A stretch of 64,000 nucleotides of DNA from Aureibaculum sp. 2308TA14-22 (GCF_040538665.1 NZ_JBEWXT010000001.1:558001-622000); one strand, 5' to 3'; positions 44,421-53,740 are shown, numbered from the stretch's first letter. Numbers and translations are program-made. Notes: generated from the letters alone by a model not told the origin.

Positions 44421-44891
44421 ATGACTGCAACTGAAATTATTCTATTAAATTTTTCTGAAATTAGAAGACGAAGCATAAAATTATGGAGTGGTATCCCAAA
44501 TGAATACCTAAATTGGAAACCTGATGAAAATGCTTTTACAGTAATTGAAATGATTAGGCATGTTTTGGAAGGCGAACATCTTTTTCATAAAATAATAGAA
44601 AATGGAGGGGATTTAGGGCACTATCAATCTCCTTGGAAATTAATAGAATATTCGAACCTGAAAAGGGAATTAGATTTTTCAGAAAAATACAGAGCCGACT
44701 TTTTGAACATGATAGGCGAACTGAAAGATTCGGATTTAGAAAATATTAGGATAGAAAGAAAGGAAGTAGGGCAGAGTAAAAAACTTGGAGATTACCTCAA
44801 TAGAATTGCTTATCATGAATCGGTTCACACAGGACAACTATTGAGTTATTTAAGAACCAATGGAATTGATAGACCACAGCTTTGGGATTAA
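44421..44891 (+). CDS. DinB-family four-helix-bundle protein
   Basis: A 156-residue DinB-like protein. Metal-ligand histidines are in MIRHVLEGEHLFHK near 46-59 and in AYHESVHTGQLLSYLR near 131-146, the typical three-His pattern. Members are thiol-dependent enzymes or damage-responsive proteins; no specific substrate can be named. It follows the oxidoreductase gene on the same strand and converges on the GT-C gene. Confidence 0.82.
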   Translation: MTATEIILLNFSEIRRRSIKLWSGIPNEYLNWKPDENAFTVIEMIRHVLEGEHLFHKIIENGGDLGHYQSPWKLIEYSNLKRELDFSEKYRADFLNMIGELKDSDLENIRIERKEVGQSKKLGDYLNRIAYHESVHTGQLLSYLRTNGIDRPQLWD

Positions 44892-44918
44892 CAATACCAA
44901 AATTGGTAATCGTTTTAT

Positions 44919-46358
44919 TCAAGAAATCTTTAGGTTAAATTTATCTTTAAAAAACACTTCTTTTATAACTACTGCATATACGACAAGATATTCCAAACCT
45001 ATAATCCAAAGGTTTTCAGTATTGCTTTTGTTTGCATAAGCTAAATAACTAAAAATGATAACAAAACTCCAAACAAGAGGGAATTTATACCTTGTAAAAA
45101 TGGATAGAATGACTAACGTTGCTATATACCAGGGATGGACGGTAGTAGCCGTAAAATAATAAAAACTCAACACCAGTAACATGGCTGTAACCAATGCTAC
45201 GGTATTTTTATTTTTTCTAAAAAAAGTTATCATCAACACAAAAAGAATTACAACTATTGGAATAATTTTGCCAATGATGGCTATTTCGTTCCATCCTCTA
45301 AAAAGATAACCAATTTCTCTTGCTATATAATAAATACTGGCATTAAACTCGAAATTCTGAAACCATAGCCCGACGGTTTCAGTATAATTTTGAACAAACT
45401 CTATTGAAAAAAAAGGCATAAATAAAACAATAGTTGCTATAATTATAATAGTATAAAAAGAAATTAACTTTGTTATTCCTGTGAAATAAGGAATCCACTT
45501 TTTATTTGTTTCGTCATGCTGTTCCGAAAGCTTTCGGGATTGTTTCAGTATCTCATCATTATTTCTTTTTGAAGTAAACCATTGGTAAAACAAAGGCAAA
45601 AATAGTAGTGGAATCAATTTTATGGATATTGACAAAGCAAAAACTAAGGCCGCTATTTTCCACTTCCCAGAATGGAGTAAATATAAACTCCAAATCAAAA
45701 AGAAAATCATAACTCCCTCAAAATGTAAATTACCCGTAAGCTCAATAATAATAAATGGATTTAAGACATACCAGAATATGTTATTGACGGAAAGGTTTAG
45801 TTTTTCCAATAATTTCTTTCCAAAATATAAAGTACCCAAATCTGCGGCTATAATAATTACCCGCATAACGATTGCCGAACCCAATATACTTTTACCTGAA
45901 AACAATCCTGCAATTACAAAACACAACTGATTGATAGGAGGGTAGTTTGTAAAGTGACCAGCACTTAACGCACCCATTCCGTTAAAAAGTTCTCGAGCTT
46001 GAGCAATGGGTAAAATCCCTTCATCAATAAACGATTGCGGAGTATACAAATAGGGATTGTAACCTTCTAATAACATACGACCATCCCATATAAAACGGTA
46101 AAAATCTTGAGATAAATTTGGTATGGAAAATAGAAAAATAACCCTAAATAATACAGCAATAACTACTAAAAACTTGAAGTTATTTTTTGTTAATTGGATG
46201 AGTTTATAAAAAAGAACAAACAGAAATATATAGGTTGCAATAAGTGCTATTGTATCTACTCTCTCTAAAAAATATGCAAAATAAATATAGCCTAGTGTAC
46301 TAAAAAAAACAAGCAAAAAGGGTACTTTATACAGCTGTAAATTCGCCTTTTTACTCAT
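44919..46358 (-). CDS. Multi-span GT-C glycosyltransferase (mannosyltransferase-like)
   Basis: A 479-residue integral membrane protein with about 12 helices. The loop after the second or third helix carries NLSQDFYRFIWDGRMLLEGY and NPYLYTP, the acidic DxYRxxWDGR signature of polyprenyl-phosphate-dependent GT-C mannosyltransferases. Such enzymes use lipid-linked sugars made by DPM-type synthases, and a DPM-like gene lies two genes upstream. It is last in the run that starts at 52012. A cytoplasmic or periplasmic loop (about 266-285) contains a stretch encoded by a repeat element (see 45512). Confidence 0.8.
   Translation of the reverse strand: MSKKANLQLYKVPFLLVFFSTLGYIYFAYFLERVDTIALIATYIFLFVLFYKLIQLTKNNFKFLVVIAVLFRVIFLFSIPNLSQDFYRFIWDGRMLLEGYNPYLYTPQSFIDEGILPIAQARELFNGMGALSAGHFTNYPPINQLCFVIAGLFSGKSILGSAIVMRVIIIAADLGTLYFGKKLLEKLNLSVNNIFWYVLNPFIIIELTGNLHFEGVMIFFLIWSLYLLHSGKWKIAALVFALSISIKLIPLLFLPLFYQWFTSKRNNDEILKQSRKLSEQHDETNKKWIPYFTGITKLISFYTIIIIATIVLFMPFFSIEFVQNYTETVGLWFQNFEFNASIYYIAREIGYLFRGWNEIAIIGKIIPIVVILFVLMITFFRKNKNTVALVTAMLLVLSFYYFTATTVHPWYIATLVILSIFTRYKFPLVWSFVIIFSYLAYANKSNTENLWIIGLEYLVVYAVVIKEVFFKDKFNLKIS
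45512..45554 (-). repeat. Palindromic repeat inside the GT-C gene, translated in frame
   Basis: This 43-bp stretch is a near copy of the intergenic repeat at 62405-62447 (both begin CGTCA, share TTCGGGA/ATCGGGA, then TTGTTTCAG). In the GT-C reading frame it encodes EILKQSRKLSEQHDE, in a loop between membrane helices, with no stop and no frameshift. Confidence 0.8.
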
Positions 46359-46373
46359 AATTTAATTTTCTGA

Positions 46374-47867
46374 TTATATTTTTGAAGTAATAGAGTTGAC
46401 AAATACATAACCAAAACCTAAAAACAGCATCAGGTGAAATGGAAAGAGTCCAAAATCACCACCCTGATTTCCTACGATAAAAGCACTATACATTCCGAAT
46501 GCAAAATAGATCATCAACAAACCCTCAAAAATAACGTGTAACGAAATGGATTTCTTTATGTATTTATTTCCTTTCCACTTATCATTTAGAGATCGTATAT
46601 TGAATTTTGGTGTTCTTATAAAATCACTCTTTTTACCAATATAACCTTCAATTACTGCAATAGAATTATGTAAAGAAAATCCCATGGCTATTGAAAAAAA
46701 GACGAAAAACATACCTAAATATTTTACAAATCCTTTAAACCCACTTTTGCCATGTACATGTTTGTACATAAACCAATAACAAATAAAAAAAATAATAGAG
46801 CTAATGACAAAAAAGCTTAGCATATAAAAGTAAGGACGTAAACTTGGATACTCATTTTTAATGTACAGCATGGGCACACTTAAAATTGCCACAATCAAAA
46901 TGTTTAAAAACATACCACTATTTAATAGATGTAAAAACCCATGCACCCTTGTTTTTACAGGAATATTTTTCGCATTCACTAATTTGTACAGCATTTTTCT
47001 AAAATTTTCAGCACCACCTTTGTTCCACCTAAACTGCTGTGAGCGAGCGGCACTAATAATTACTGGAAGTTCAGCTGGAGTTTCTACATTTTCTAAGTAC
47101 TTGAATTTCCAATTTTTAAACTGAGCCCTATAACTTAAATCTAAATCTTCAGTTAGCGTATCTCCTTGCCAATTACCTGCATCCATAATGCATTCCTTTC
47201 TCCAAATACCTGCCGTTCCGTTAAAATTAATAAAATGCCCTTTGCTATTTCGCCCAACTTGTTCAAGTGAAAAGTGTACGTCAAGTGCAAAAGCCTGTAC
47301 TTTGGTTAGTAAAGAATAATCTCTATTTATATGCCCCCAACGTGTTTGTACCACGCCTATTTTTTTATCTTCAAAATAGGGAACGGTCTGTAACAACCAA
47401 TCAGATTGTGGTAAAAAATCGGCGTCAAAAATAGCAATGAAATCGCCTTTTGCAGCATTTAATCCCTCTCTGAGTGCACCTGCCTTAAAATCCTTACGGT
47501 TTTTTCTGTGAATATGTTTAATATCGAGTCCTTGTGCTTTTAAGTTACTTACTTTTTGGGCAGTTTGTTTTAAAGACTCATCGGTAGAATCATCTAATAC
47601 TTGAATTTCCAGTTTCTCTTTTGGATAGTTTATTTGAGCTATGTTAGCTAACAATCGTTCCATAACATACATTTCATTATAAACAGGCAGTTGTATAGTT
47701 ACGTTAGGAATATTTTGGAGATTGGATAAGTCTAGCTCTTTAAGGCTTTTTTCTTTTTTCTTAAAGGATAAAAAATTAACTAATAGATTTAGTTGTGCTA
47801 TTGCATATATAAAAATGAATAGTATTGCAATGGTATATATAATGATTACTGTTATTTCTAAAATCAT
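46374..47867 (-). CDS. Processive-type family 2 glycosyltransferase, membrane-bound
   Basis: A 497-residue GT2 enzyme of the cellulose-synthase/CESA-like branch. One N-terminal helix precedes the catalytic domain (about 45-310), with VTIQLPVYNEMYVMERLLAN, VLDDSTDES, FDADFLPQSDWLL, DTLTEDLDLSYRAQ (the TED motif) and QQFRWNKGG (the QxxRW motif). Four or five C-terminal helices follow. It could make a surface polysaccharide or a glycolipid; the neighbours (DPM-like and GT-C enzymes) favour a lipid-linked glycan. Its start overlaps the stop of the DPM-like gene by one base. Confidence 0.88.
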   Translation of the reverse strand: MILEITVIIIYTIAILFIFIYAIAQLNLLVNFLSFKKKEKSLKELDLSNLQNIPNVTIQLPVYNEMYVMERLLANIAQINYPKEKLEIQVLDDSTDESLKQTAQKVSNLKAQGLDIKHIHRKNRKDFKAGALREGLNAAKGDFIAIFDADFLPQSDWLLQTVPYFEDKKIGVVQTRWGHINRDYSLLTKVQAFALDVHFSLEQVGRNSKGHFINFNGTAGIWRKECIMDAGNWQGDTLTEDLDLSYRAQFKNWKFKYLENVETPAELPVIISAARSQQFRWNKGGAENFRKMLYKLVNAKNIPVKTRVHGFLHLLNSGMFLNILIVAILSVPMLYIKNEYPSLRPYFYMLSFFVISSIIFFICYWFMYKHVHGKSGFKGFVKYLGMFFVFFSIAMGFSLHNSIAVIEGYIGKKSDFIRTPKFNIRSLNDKWKGNKYIKKSISLHVIFEGLLMIYFAFGMYSAFIVGNQGGDFGLFPFHLMLFLGFGYVFVNSITSKI

Positions 47868-48556
47868 TATTTGAAAGTGTATTTAAAAATCCAACTTAGT
47901 ATTTTTATTCCAGCCATAATAGAACCCTTAACTGTACCTGATACCTTAGAAACACCAATTCTATTTCTATAGTTAACTGGAATTTCTACATAGCTAAATT
48001 TGCGTTTTAATGCTTTTAACTGCATTTCAACTGTCCAGCCATAGGTTTTGTCTTCCATATTTAATTCCAATAATTTTTCATATTTTATGGCTCTAAATGG
48101 GCCTAAGTCAGTAAATTTTGCACCAAAGAAAAGCTTCATTAAATACGTAGCCAACCAATTGCCAAAAACTTGTTGCGGAGTCATTGATCCACTTTCTCGT
48201 AGTCGTTTTACTCTTGCACCTATTACAAAATCAATGTTGTTTTTTAGTATTGGTGCTACAATTTTGGTCAAATCTTCCGGATAATCGGAATAGTCTCCAT
48301 CTAAAAAAACGATAATATCTGGTTTGGTTGGTAACTTTTCTATATAATCCATGCCTTTAAGGCAAGCATATCCATATCCTTTTTTAGACTCGGACAACAC
48401 CGTTGCCATAGCTTTTTCAGCATTTTCTTCAGTCTTATCAGTTGAATTATTACTCACAACAATAATTTCATCAACAATATTAGGTATGTCGTTAATTACA
48501 TTTGCTATTGACTGTTCTTCGTTGTGGCAGGGAATAATTACTTTTATTAGCGTCAT
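47867..48556 (-). CDS. DPM1-type family 2 glycosyltransferase
   Basis: A 229-residue GT2 enzyme. Motifs are VIIPCHNEEQSIANVINDIP at the N-terminus, SNNSTDKTEENAEK, FLDGDYSDYPEDLTKI (the DxD-like site) and the C-terminal VEMQLKALKRKFSYVEIPVN. It resembles dolichyl/polyprenyl-phosphate mannose or glucose synthases without the C-terminal membrane extension. It would supply the lipid-linked sugar used by the GT-C enzyme encoded downstream. It overlaps the MORN gene upstream by 4 nt and the next gene by 1 nt, which points to translational coupling. Confidence 0.85.
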   Translation of the reverse strand: MTLIKVIIPCHNEEQSIANVINDIPNIVDEIIVVSNNSTDKTEENAEKAMATVLSESKKGYGYACLKGMDYIEKLPTKPDIIVFLDGDYSDYPEDLTKIVAPILKNNIDFVIGARVKRLRESGSMTPQQVFGNWLATYLMKLFFGAKFTDLGPFRAIKYEKLLELNMEDKTYGWTVEMQLKALKRKFSYVEIPVNYRNRIGVSKVSGTVKGSIMAGIKILSWIFKYTFK

Positions 48557-49029
48557 AAAAGGTCTGATAGTTTATTTTCTTTTTTGAAGGATTTTAAATC
48601 TGTCCATTCATCAATTTTTTTATCATCTAGATATTTTTCAATTTTGATAATTTTTTTTCCACTGTACCACAAGCAATAACCGTTTTTCATGTTGTTTTTT
48701 AGTTGGGTTTTTTGTGAGACAATACCACTGCCATTATAAAATAGCCACCATTGTGATTTTTTGCCATCAACAAAATGCCCTTCTTTTTCTTTTAACCCAT
48801 TTTTACGATAAAAGTACCAATATTTTGAGGGCTTACCTTTTTTATAATGGCCTTCGTTTTTGATAGTGCCATCCTCAAAATAAGATTTCCAATAATTCAC
48901 TTTTACATTATTGTTGAGCCAACCTTCTGTTTTTAAATTTCCATTATCATAATAGTTTTTGTGATAGTGCCTTTGAGCAATTACAGAAAAGCTACAGAAT
49001 AGTAGAATAAATAAGAATTTAAGCTTCAT
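48553..49029 (-). CDS. Exported MORN-repeat protein
   Basis: A 158-residue protein with a signal peptide (MKLKFLFILLFCSFSVIAQR) and about five MORN-type repeats (YYDNGNLKTEGWLNNN, YFEDGTIKNEGHYKKGKPSK, YRKNGLKEKEGHFVDGKKSQ). MORN repeats in bacteria form elongated beta sheets and the family often carries the label YwqK-type antitoxin; nothing here suggests a toxin partner, so I do not use that name. It overlaps the polyferredoxin gene by 11 nt and the glycosyltransferase by 4 nt. Confidence 0.82.
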   Translation of the reverse strand: MKLKFLFILLFCSFSVIAQRHYHKNYYDNGNLKTEGWLNNNVKVNYWKSYFEDGTIKNEGHYKKGKPSKYWYFYRKNGLKEKEGHFVDGKKSQWWLFYNGSGIVSQKTQLKNNMKNGYCLWYSGKKIIKIEKYLDDKKIDEWTDLKSFKKENKLSDLL

Positions 49030-50650
49030 TTTTTCTATTTACTAATGTCATTAAATCTAGATCGTTACCTAATAAAATCTCAGTTGGGTTTATACGTCCT
49101 TTTTCTGGACCATTTTCTAATTTTAGCACGCCGCGAGGACAAACCGCAGAGCAAATTCCACAACCAACACAACTGGACCGTATAATATTTTCCCCTTTTT
49201 GGGCATAGGCTCTGACGTCTATACCTTGCTCGCAATACGTGGAACAATTTCCACATGAAATACATTGTCCACCATTTGTAGTAATTCTAAATCTAGATTT
49301 AAAACGTTGTACCAAGCCTAAATAGGCCGCTAAAGGACAACCGAAACGACACCAAACCCGATTTCCGAAAATGGGATAAAAGCCAGTACCAATAACACCT
49401 GCAAACCAAGCACCGATTAAAAAGCTATAAGTATCTTTTATCCATTGCGAGTTAATTCCCAAAAAGGATTGAGTTCCAGAAAAATAGCAATATAAGGTTA
49501 CAACTGTCATTAATAGTGAGAACACCAATACAGCATGAATTATCCAACGTTCCAATTTCCAAGCTTTTAAGCTTTTGTCAGAGTGTTGTCTATAAGGATC
49601 ACCCAAGGTTTCAGCTAAGCCCCCACATCCACACACCCAACTGCAATACCAACGTTTTCCGAAAAAATAGACCATAACTGGTACAATAATCAGCGTTAGT
49701 ACAATTCCCCAAACTAGAATAAATAGACCAATAGCCCCACTATTTCTTAAAGCTTCCAAATTCCATTCAAAGAAAAAATCATAGTCCAAAGGAAATGCAT
49801 TTTTAAAATCATATCCAGGCATATTTAAGCTAGTCATTATTTCTGGAATTAAAAACGCAAACACAATTTGAAAAAACAGTACTGAAGTTGTTCGTATTAT
49901 CTGGTATTTATTATGTCTATATTTAATATACATGCGGATTGCCATAACAAGCATGATTGTACAATACAAAAAGCCATATACAAACCATTGACTTGCTGGT
50001 CCGCCGTTTAGAAATTTACTTATAGGGTCTAAAATATAGGTCCAAACCACTACATAGTCAGGAAAGAAATATAATAATAAATAGAACGCTACTAGGTATA
50101 CCAAAACCAACCAAGCAATCCAGCCACGATTTGTACTTGATTCATGATAAATACCATCGTTTTTTATGCCTTTGCTACCTAATAAAATAAAATTAGGAAG
50201 TATGAATAATAAAGCACCCAATATTGCTAAACCGAAAGTTAACCACCACACCATACCAGCATTATCTTTTACAAAACCTGAGCCTGCCTTCTTAGCAATT
50301 TCATAACTTAATGTATGTGGTTTTCCGTAAATTTTATATTGAAATTGTTCGCCTTTTTTATCCCAATTTTTTTCCGAATCGTATTTTGCAATTAGGCCGT
50401 CGTAATAATCATTTGAGGTTTTATAGGCTTTGCGAACTCGACTTGAGAATTCGAAAATATTCAAATCTTCATCGGTAACAACTGCTTTTTTAAGTTCATC
50501 GTGTATAATTTCACTTTTATAATCTTTGGCATTAATAAAAGCGTTGAATTCTGATTCGTTCAGGCTAAAAGATCCAGTAAAAATTGTAAATGTAAAAATA
50601 GCTAGACCGACAAGGAAAATAACCAACCCAATGTTTTTTATTGTTTTCAT
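49019..50650 (-). CDS. NapH/CcoG-like polyferredoxin, membrane-bound
   Basis: A 543-residue membrane iron-sulfur protein. An N-terminal helix and a periplasmic stretch of about 100 residues precede several helices (about 130-420). Cys motifs WCSWVCGCGGLAETLGD and WCRFGCPLAAYLGLVQR are the NapH/RdxA-type membrane sites. Two 4Fe-4S ferredoxin motifs follow (CISCGNCSTYCEQ and CVGCGICSAVCPRG, about 461-500). It probably moves electrons between quinone and a periplasmic or cytoplasmic partner; the FAD oxidoreductase encoded 15 nt upstream is the obvious candidate. Start MKTIKNIGLVIFLVGLAIFT is a signal anchor. Confidence 0.85.
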   Translation of the reverse strand: MKTIKNIGLVIFLVGLAIFTFTIFTGSFSLNESEFNAFINAKDYKSEIIHDELKKAVVTDEDLNIFEFSSRVRKAYKTSNDYYDGLIAKYDSEKNWDKKGEQFQYKIYGKPHTLSYEIAKKAGSGFVKDNAGMVWWLTFGLAILGALLFILPNFILLGSKGIKNDGIYHESSTNRGWIAWLVLVYLVAFYLLLYFFPDYVVVWTYILDPISKFLNGGPASQWFVYGFLYCTIMLVMAIRMYIKYRHNKYQIIRTTSVLFFQIVFAFLIPEIMTSLNMPGYDFKNAFPLDYDFFFEWNLEALRNSGAIGLFILVWGIVLTLIIVPVMVYFFGKRWYCSWVCGCGGLAETLGDPYRQHSDKSLKAWKLERWIIHAVLVFSLLMTVVTLYCYFSGTQSFLGINSQWIKDTYSFLIGAWFAGVIGTGFYPIFGNRVWCRFGCPLAAYLGLVQRFKSRFRITTNGGQCISCGNCSTYCEQGIDVRAYAQKGENIIRSSCVGCGICSAVCPRGVLKLENGPEKGRINPTEILLGNDLDLMTLVNRKNEA

Positions 50651-50665
50651 AGTTTGTGCTATTGG

Positions 50666-52012
50666 TTACAATGATGTTTGAAATATACGTTTCCAACTTT
50701 TCTTTTTAGGTTGAATATTTGTATTGTTTTCTGAGTTAAATTTTGAAACAATTTCTTTTTCGTAAAGGTTGTAAAATTCGGGATCAAAATTGGCATCCGC
50801 TAAATGCTCTAAAACATAATCTACCTTACATTTTTCAGTGAGCCATTTATCAAAAATGGCATGACGCACTCTAATTCCGAAAGTGTTGATACCTAAAAAT
50901 CGATAGGTATTTTTATCATAAGCCATAGTAATACATTTTGTATCATCATTGTGTATCCAGTGAAAATGAGCTTCATTTTCTTTAGGTGATGCATACACCC
51001 AACCATAAGTTTGGTATTCGATATCAAAGAATTTTGCTGAATTGAACCAATGCCCGGGTTTATAAGCCATTTTATTTCCGCAAATAGTTTGTGCTAAAGT
51101 TTCTCCCATCATGCGGCCTGTATACCAAACGGCTTCTATTGGTCTCCTGTTGTTGGTAGGTTCTTGCTGTTCTGCACAATCGCCAATGGCATACACATCT
51201 TTTACGTTAGTTTCTAAGTATTTATTTACCAAAACTCCTCTATTCGTAGCAATGTTTGAAGATTTTAAAAAATCGATATTTGGTGATACTCCAGCCGTCA
51301 ATCCTACAAAATCACAGGCGATTTCTTCTCCTGTTTCAGCAATAATTACAGACTTTGCTCTACCTTTTTTATCCGATTTTATCTCTTTTAAGTTAATGCC
51401 TAAACGCAAGTCTATATGATGATTTTTTATATGCCTGTTCAACATATTACTTTCGCCCTCAGGCAATACACCGTTCCAAAAACTACTTTCTCTAACTAAA
51501 AAAGTTACAGGTATGTTTCTAGAACTTAACATTTCCGCAAGTTCGATACCGATAAGTCCGCCACCAACAATTACTGCTCTTTTACAAATGGTATTGTTAG
51601 GGGCATATTTTTCTACGCCTTCTAAGTCTTGTTTGCTGTACAGACCCTGAACACCCTCTAAATCTTGACCAGGCCATCCAAATTTATTGGGTTTGGAACC
51701 AGTTGCTATAATCAACTTGTCATATATTAATGTGTTGTTATTGGAAAAAAATAGTGTTTTGGCTTCGGTATCAATTTGTTGAACATATCCTTTTTTTAGT
51801 TCTAGCCTATTTTTTTTCCAGAACCAATTTTCATAGGGTTGCGTATGTTCAAACTTCATATGTCCCATGTAAACATACATTAAAGCAGTACGAGAAAAAA
51901 AGTAATCTGTTTCTGAAGATACAATTGTAATTTTTTTATCTGAAAGTTTTCTAATATGCCTAGCAGCAGTTATTCCTGAAATACCATTACCAATAATAAC
52001 TATGTGCTCCAT
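50666..52012 (-). CDS. FAD-dependent NAD(P)H oxidoreductase
   Basis: A 448-residue pyridine nucleotide-disulfide-type oxidoreductase. The FAD motif is VIIGNGISGITAARHIRKL at residues 4-22, the NAD(P) motif is VIVGGGLIGIELAEMLSSRN near 148-167, and VKDVYAIGDCAEQ near 271 is the second FAD contact. There is no redox-active CxxxxC pair, so it is closer to ferredoxin/rubredoxin or nitrite-reductase-like reductases than to thioredoxin reductase. The C-terminal 130 residues are a domain of its own (YKPGHWFNSAKFFDIEYQTY). Inferred function: electron donor or acceptor for the neighbouring polyferredoxin. Confidence 0.85.
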   Translation of the reverse strand: MEHIVIIGNGISGITAARHIRKLSDKKITIVSSETDYFFSRTALMYVYMGHMKFEHTQPYENWFWKKNRLELKKGYVQQIDTEAKTLFFSNNNTLIYDKLIIATGSKPNKFGWPGQDLEGVQGLYSKQDLEGVEKYAPNNTICKRAVIVGGGLIGIELAEMLSSRNIPVTFLVRESSFWNGVLPEGESNMLNRHIKNHHIDLRLGINLKEIKSDKKGRAKSVIIAETGEEIACDFVGLTAGVSPNIDFLKSSNIATNRGVLVNKYLETNVKDVYAIGDCAEQQEPTNNRRPIEAVWYTGRMMGETLAQTICGNKMAYKPGHWFNSAKFFDIEYQTYGWVYASPKENEAHFHWIHNDDTKCITMAYDKNTYRFLGINTFGIRVRHAIFDKWLTEKCKVDYVLEHLADANFDPEFYNLYEKEIVSKFNSENNTNIQPKKKSWKRIFQTSL

Positions 52013-52028
52013 AAAATTAATTTTAAAT

Positions 52029-52036
52029 CAAAGATA
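52029..52036 (-). promoter_or_regulatory. Candidate -7 element for the oxidoreductase-glycosyltransferase run
   Basis: Read on the minus strand this is TATCTTTG, a full TAnnTTTG match, 16 nt before the start at 52012. CAA (TTG on the minus strand) lies 15 nt upstream, shorter than the usual spacing. Confidence 0.4.
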
Positions 52037-52075
52037 AAAATTGTTTTTTTTCAAAAATGTAAGCTGTCTAACATT

Positions 52076-52102
52076 TTGTTGACTAAATAGACCATATTTT
52101 TG
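52076..52102 (+). promoter_or_regulatory. Candidate promoter of the DUF547 gene
   Basis: TATTTTTG at 52095-52102 matches TAnnTTTG and TTG at 52076-52078 lies 16 nt before it, slightly shorter than the usual 19-21. The gene starts 27 nt downstream. Confidence 0.45.
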
Positions 52103-52129
52103 ACAATACATTACAAAAAATTATAAATA

Positions 52130-52843
52130 ATGATACGTAAAATTAAATTGATTCTGTTTTTACTCTCTATTAACTTTGGGTTTTCTCAAAGCACTGACAC
52201 TTTTTTTACTAAATCCGATGCTTTTTTTAAATCATACGTTTCAAATGGCAAAGTAGATTATGATGCTCTTCACAAAAACCCTGAAAAACTCAATGAAATT
52301 TTAACTATTGCAAAAGATTTTTCAGTTGAAAAGAAAGATGCTGATAAATATCAAGCTTTTTGGATTAATACCTACAATATTTCTGTTATCAAAGGAATTA
52401 TAGACAATTATCCCATAAAATCGCCTTTAGATAAGTCTGGATTTTTTGATAGAATAAAATATGAAGTAGGTGGTAAGAAAATCACACTCGATGATATTCA
52501 GAAAAAAGTGTTAAAAGCAGAATTTAACGATCCTCGGTTTCACTTTGTGTTGGTTTGTGGTGCTCTAGGATGCCCACCTTTAATTAGCAGAGCCTATTTA
52601 CCTAAAACATTAGAGGCACAATTAGAGGCACAAACCAAATTGGCTATAAATGGTAATTTTATTAAGGTAGATACCAAGAAAAAGAAAGTCTTAGGATCTG
52701 AAATTTTAAAATGGTACAAAGAAGATTTTACTATGAACGGTACCAAAGAAATAGATTTTTTGAATAAGTACAGAACTGAAAAAATACCGAGTAATTATAG
52801 GTTAAGTTACTTTACCTATAACTGGAAATTAAATAAACAATAA
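52130..52843 (+). CDS. DUF547 exported protein
   Basis: A 237-residue protein with a signal peptide (LILFLLSINFGFSQ). Family motifs are KYQAFWINTYNISVIKGIID near 77-96, GKKITLDDIQKKVL, FHFVLVCGALGCPPLISRAY near 141-160 and the C-terminal YFTYNWKLN. DUF547 proteins are exported and usually found with heavy-metal or oxidative stress genes in marine bacteria; the biochemical role is unknown. It is first in a run of envelope genes and precedes a beta-barrel gene by 18 nt. Confidence 0.85.
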   Translation: MIRKIKLILFLLSINFGFSQSTDTFFTKSDAFFKSYVSNGKVDYDALHKNPEKLNEILTIAKDFSVEKKDADKYQAFWINTYNISVIKGIIDNYPIKSPLDKSGFFDRIKYEVGGKKITLDDIQKKVLKAEFNDPRFHFVLVCGALGCPPLISRAYLPKTLEAQLEAQTKLAINGNFIKVDTKKKKVLGSEILKWYKEDFTMNGTKEIDFLNKYRTEKIPSNYRLSYFTYNWKLNKQ

Positions 52844-52861
52844 AAATAAAAACACAAAGAA

Positions 52862-53740
52862 ATGAAGAAAACAATTAGTTTGTTAACCTTGTTTTTAACA
52901 GTGGTGTTTGCAAGTTATGGCCAAGAAGAAGATGACCAAGATGACCAAAAAAGCAATATACAAGAATACACCCCTTCTAAATTATTAAATAAAGGGCAGT
53001 GGGATATTAAATGGTTTAACAATTTATATACACAAACAAAAGGGGCTAATAGTAGTGGCAATGTATCAAAAAACCTACCAAGGGAAACTTATTTTACCTC
53101 AAGTTTTGATATTTTTACTGGTGTTTCAAATAACAGCAAGTTAAATGTTGGTCTTTTGTTTGAGGTTCGTTCAAATGCTATTAATGATAAGGGAGCTTTA
53201 GATGTATTCTCATTTAAAGGGGAAAAAGGTGTGGCTCGTTCTGGTTTGACCTCGTTTGCTCCAGCAATAAAGTTCAGCCCTTTTAAGAATTTAAATAACT
53301 TTACAATTCAAACCGCATTTCACATTCCCATAATAAAAAACGAGTCCGAAAATGGTGTATTTTTAGATCAAACTGCTTATACTTTTCAAAATAGATTTTT
53401 CTATGATTATAATTTCCCCAATGGTGATTGGCAATTGTTTGCTGAGTTAAATACCGAGTATAGTTTTGGGGAAGAAGAAAGTTTTGCAAATAAAACGTTT
53501 GCATTAACACCAGGAGTATTTATGAGCTATTTTCCAAGTCGAAAATCGACCATATTGGGTTTTGTACAACATCAACAAAGAGTAGGTGATTTAAAACAAG
53601 ACTATACAGCCTTGGGTTTTGGAGGGAAATACCAACTTACAAGTGTTTTAAATTTAGAAGTACTTTATAGTAATTTTATCAGAGGTAGTAGTACAGGACT
53701 AGGGCAATCTTTTAATATTGGTTTAAGAGCTTTGTTCTAA
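52862..53740 (+). CDS. Outer-membrane beta-barrel protein, function unknown
   Basis: A 292-residue protein with a signal peptide (ISLLTLFLTVVFASYGQEED) followed by an acidic stretch. The body consists of alternating amphipathic strands (YFTSSFDIFTGVSNNSKLNV, GLLFEVRSNAINDKGALDVF, YKFSPFKNLNNFTIQTAFH in part) and ends in the aromatic-terminal pattern FNIGLRALF typical of outer-membrane barrels. About 10-12 strands are likely. No transporter family is recognised. Gene order DUF547, barrel, glycoside hydrolase suggests an uptake or envelope-related unit. Confidence 0.65.
   Translation: MKKTISLLTLFLTVVFASYGQEEDDQDDQKSNIQEYTPSKLLNKGQWDIKWFNNLYTQTKGANSSGNVSKNLPRETYFTSSFDIFTGVSNNSKLNVGLLFEVRSNAINDKGALDVFSFKGEKGVARSGLTSFAPAIKFSPFKNLNNFTIQTAFHIPIIKNESENGVFLDQTAYTFQNRFFYDYNFPNGDWQLFAELNTEYSFGEEESFANKTFALTPGVFMSYFPSRKSTILGFVQHQQRVGDLKQDYTALGFGGKYQLTSVLNLEVLYSNFIRGSSTGLGQSFNIGLRALF

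Noticed and set aside
44895-44908. Palindrome TACCAAAATTGGTA between the DinB and GT-C genes, considered as terminator or operator
   Set aside because: It has no loop, so it folds poorly as a hairpin; both flanking genes converge on it, so an operator makes little sense.
48553-49029. Annotation as a toxin-antitoxin antitoxin because of its MORN repeats
   Set aside because: The family name is inherited from YwqK; no toxin gene is adjacent and the protein has a signal peptide.
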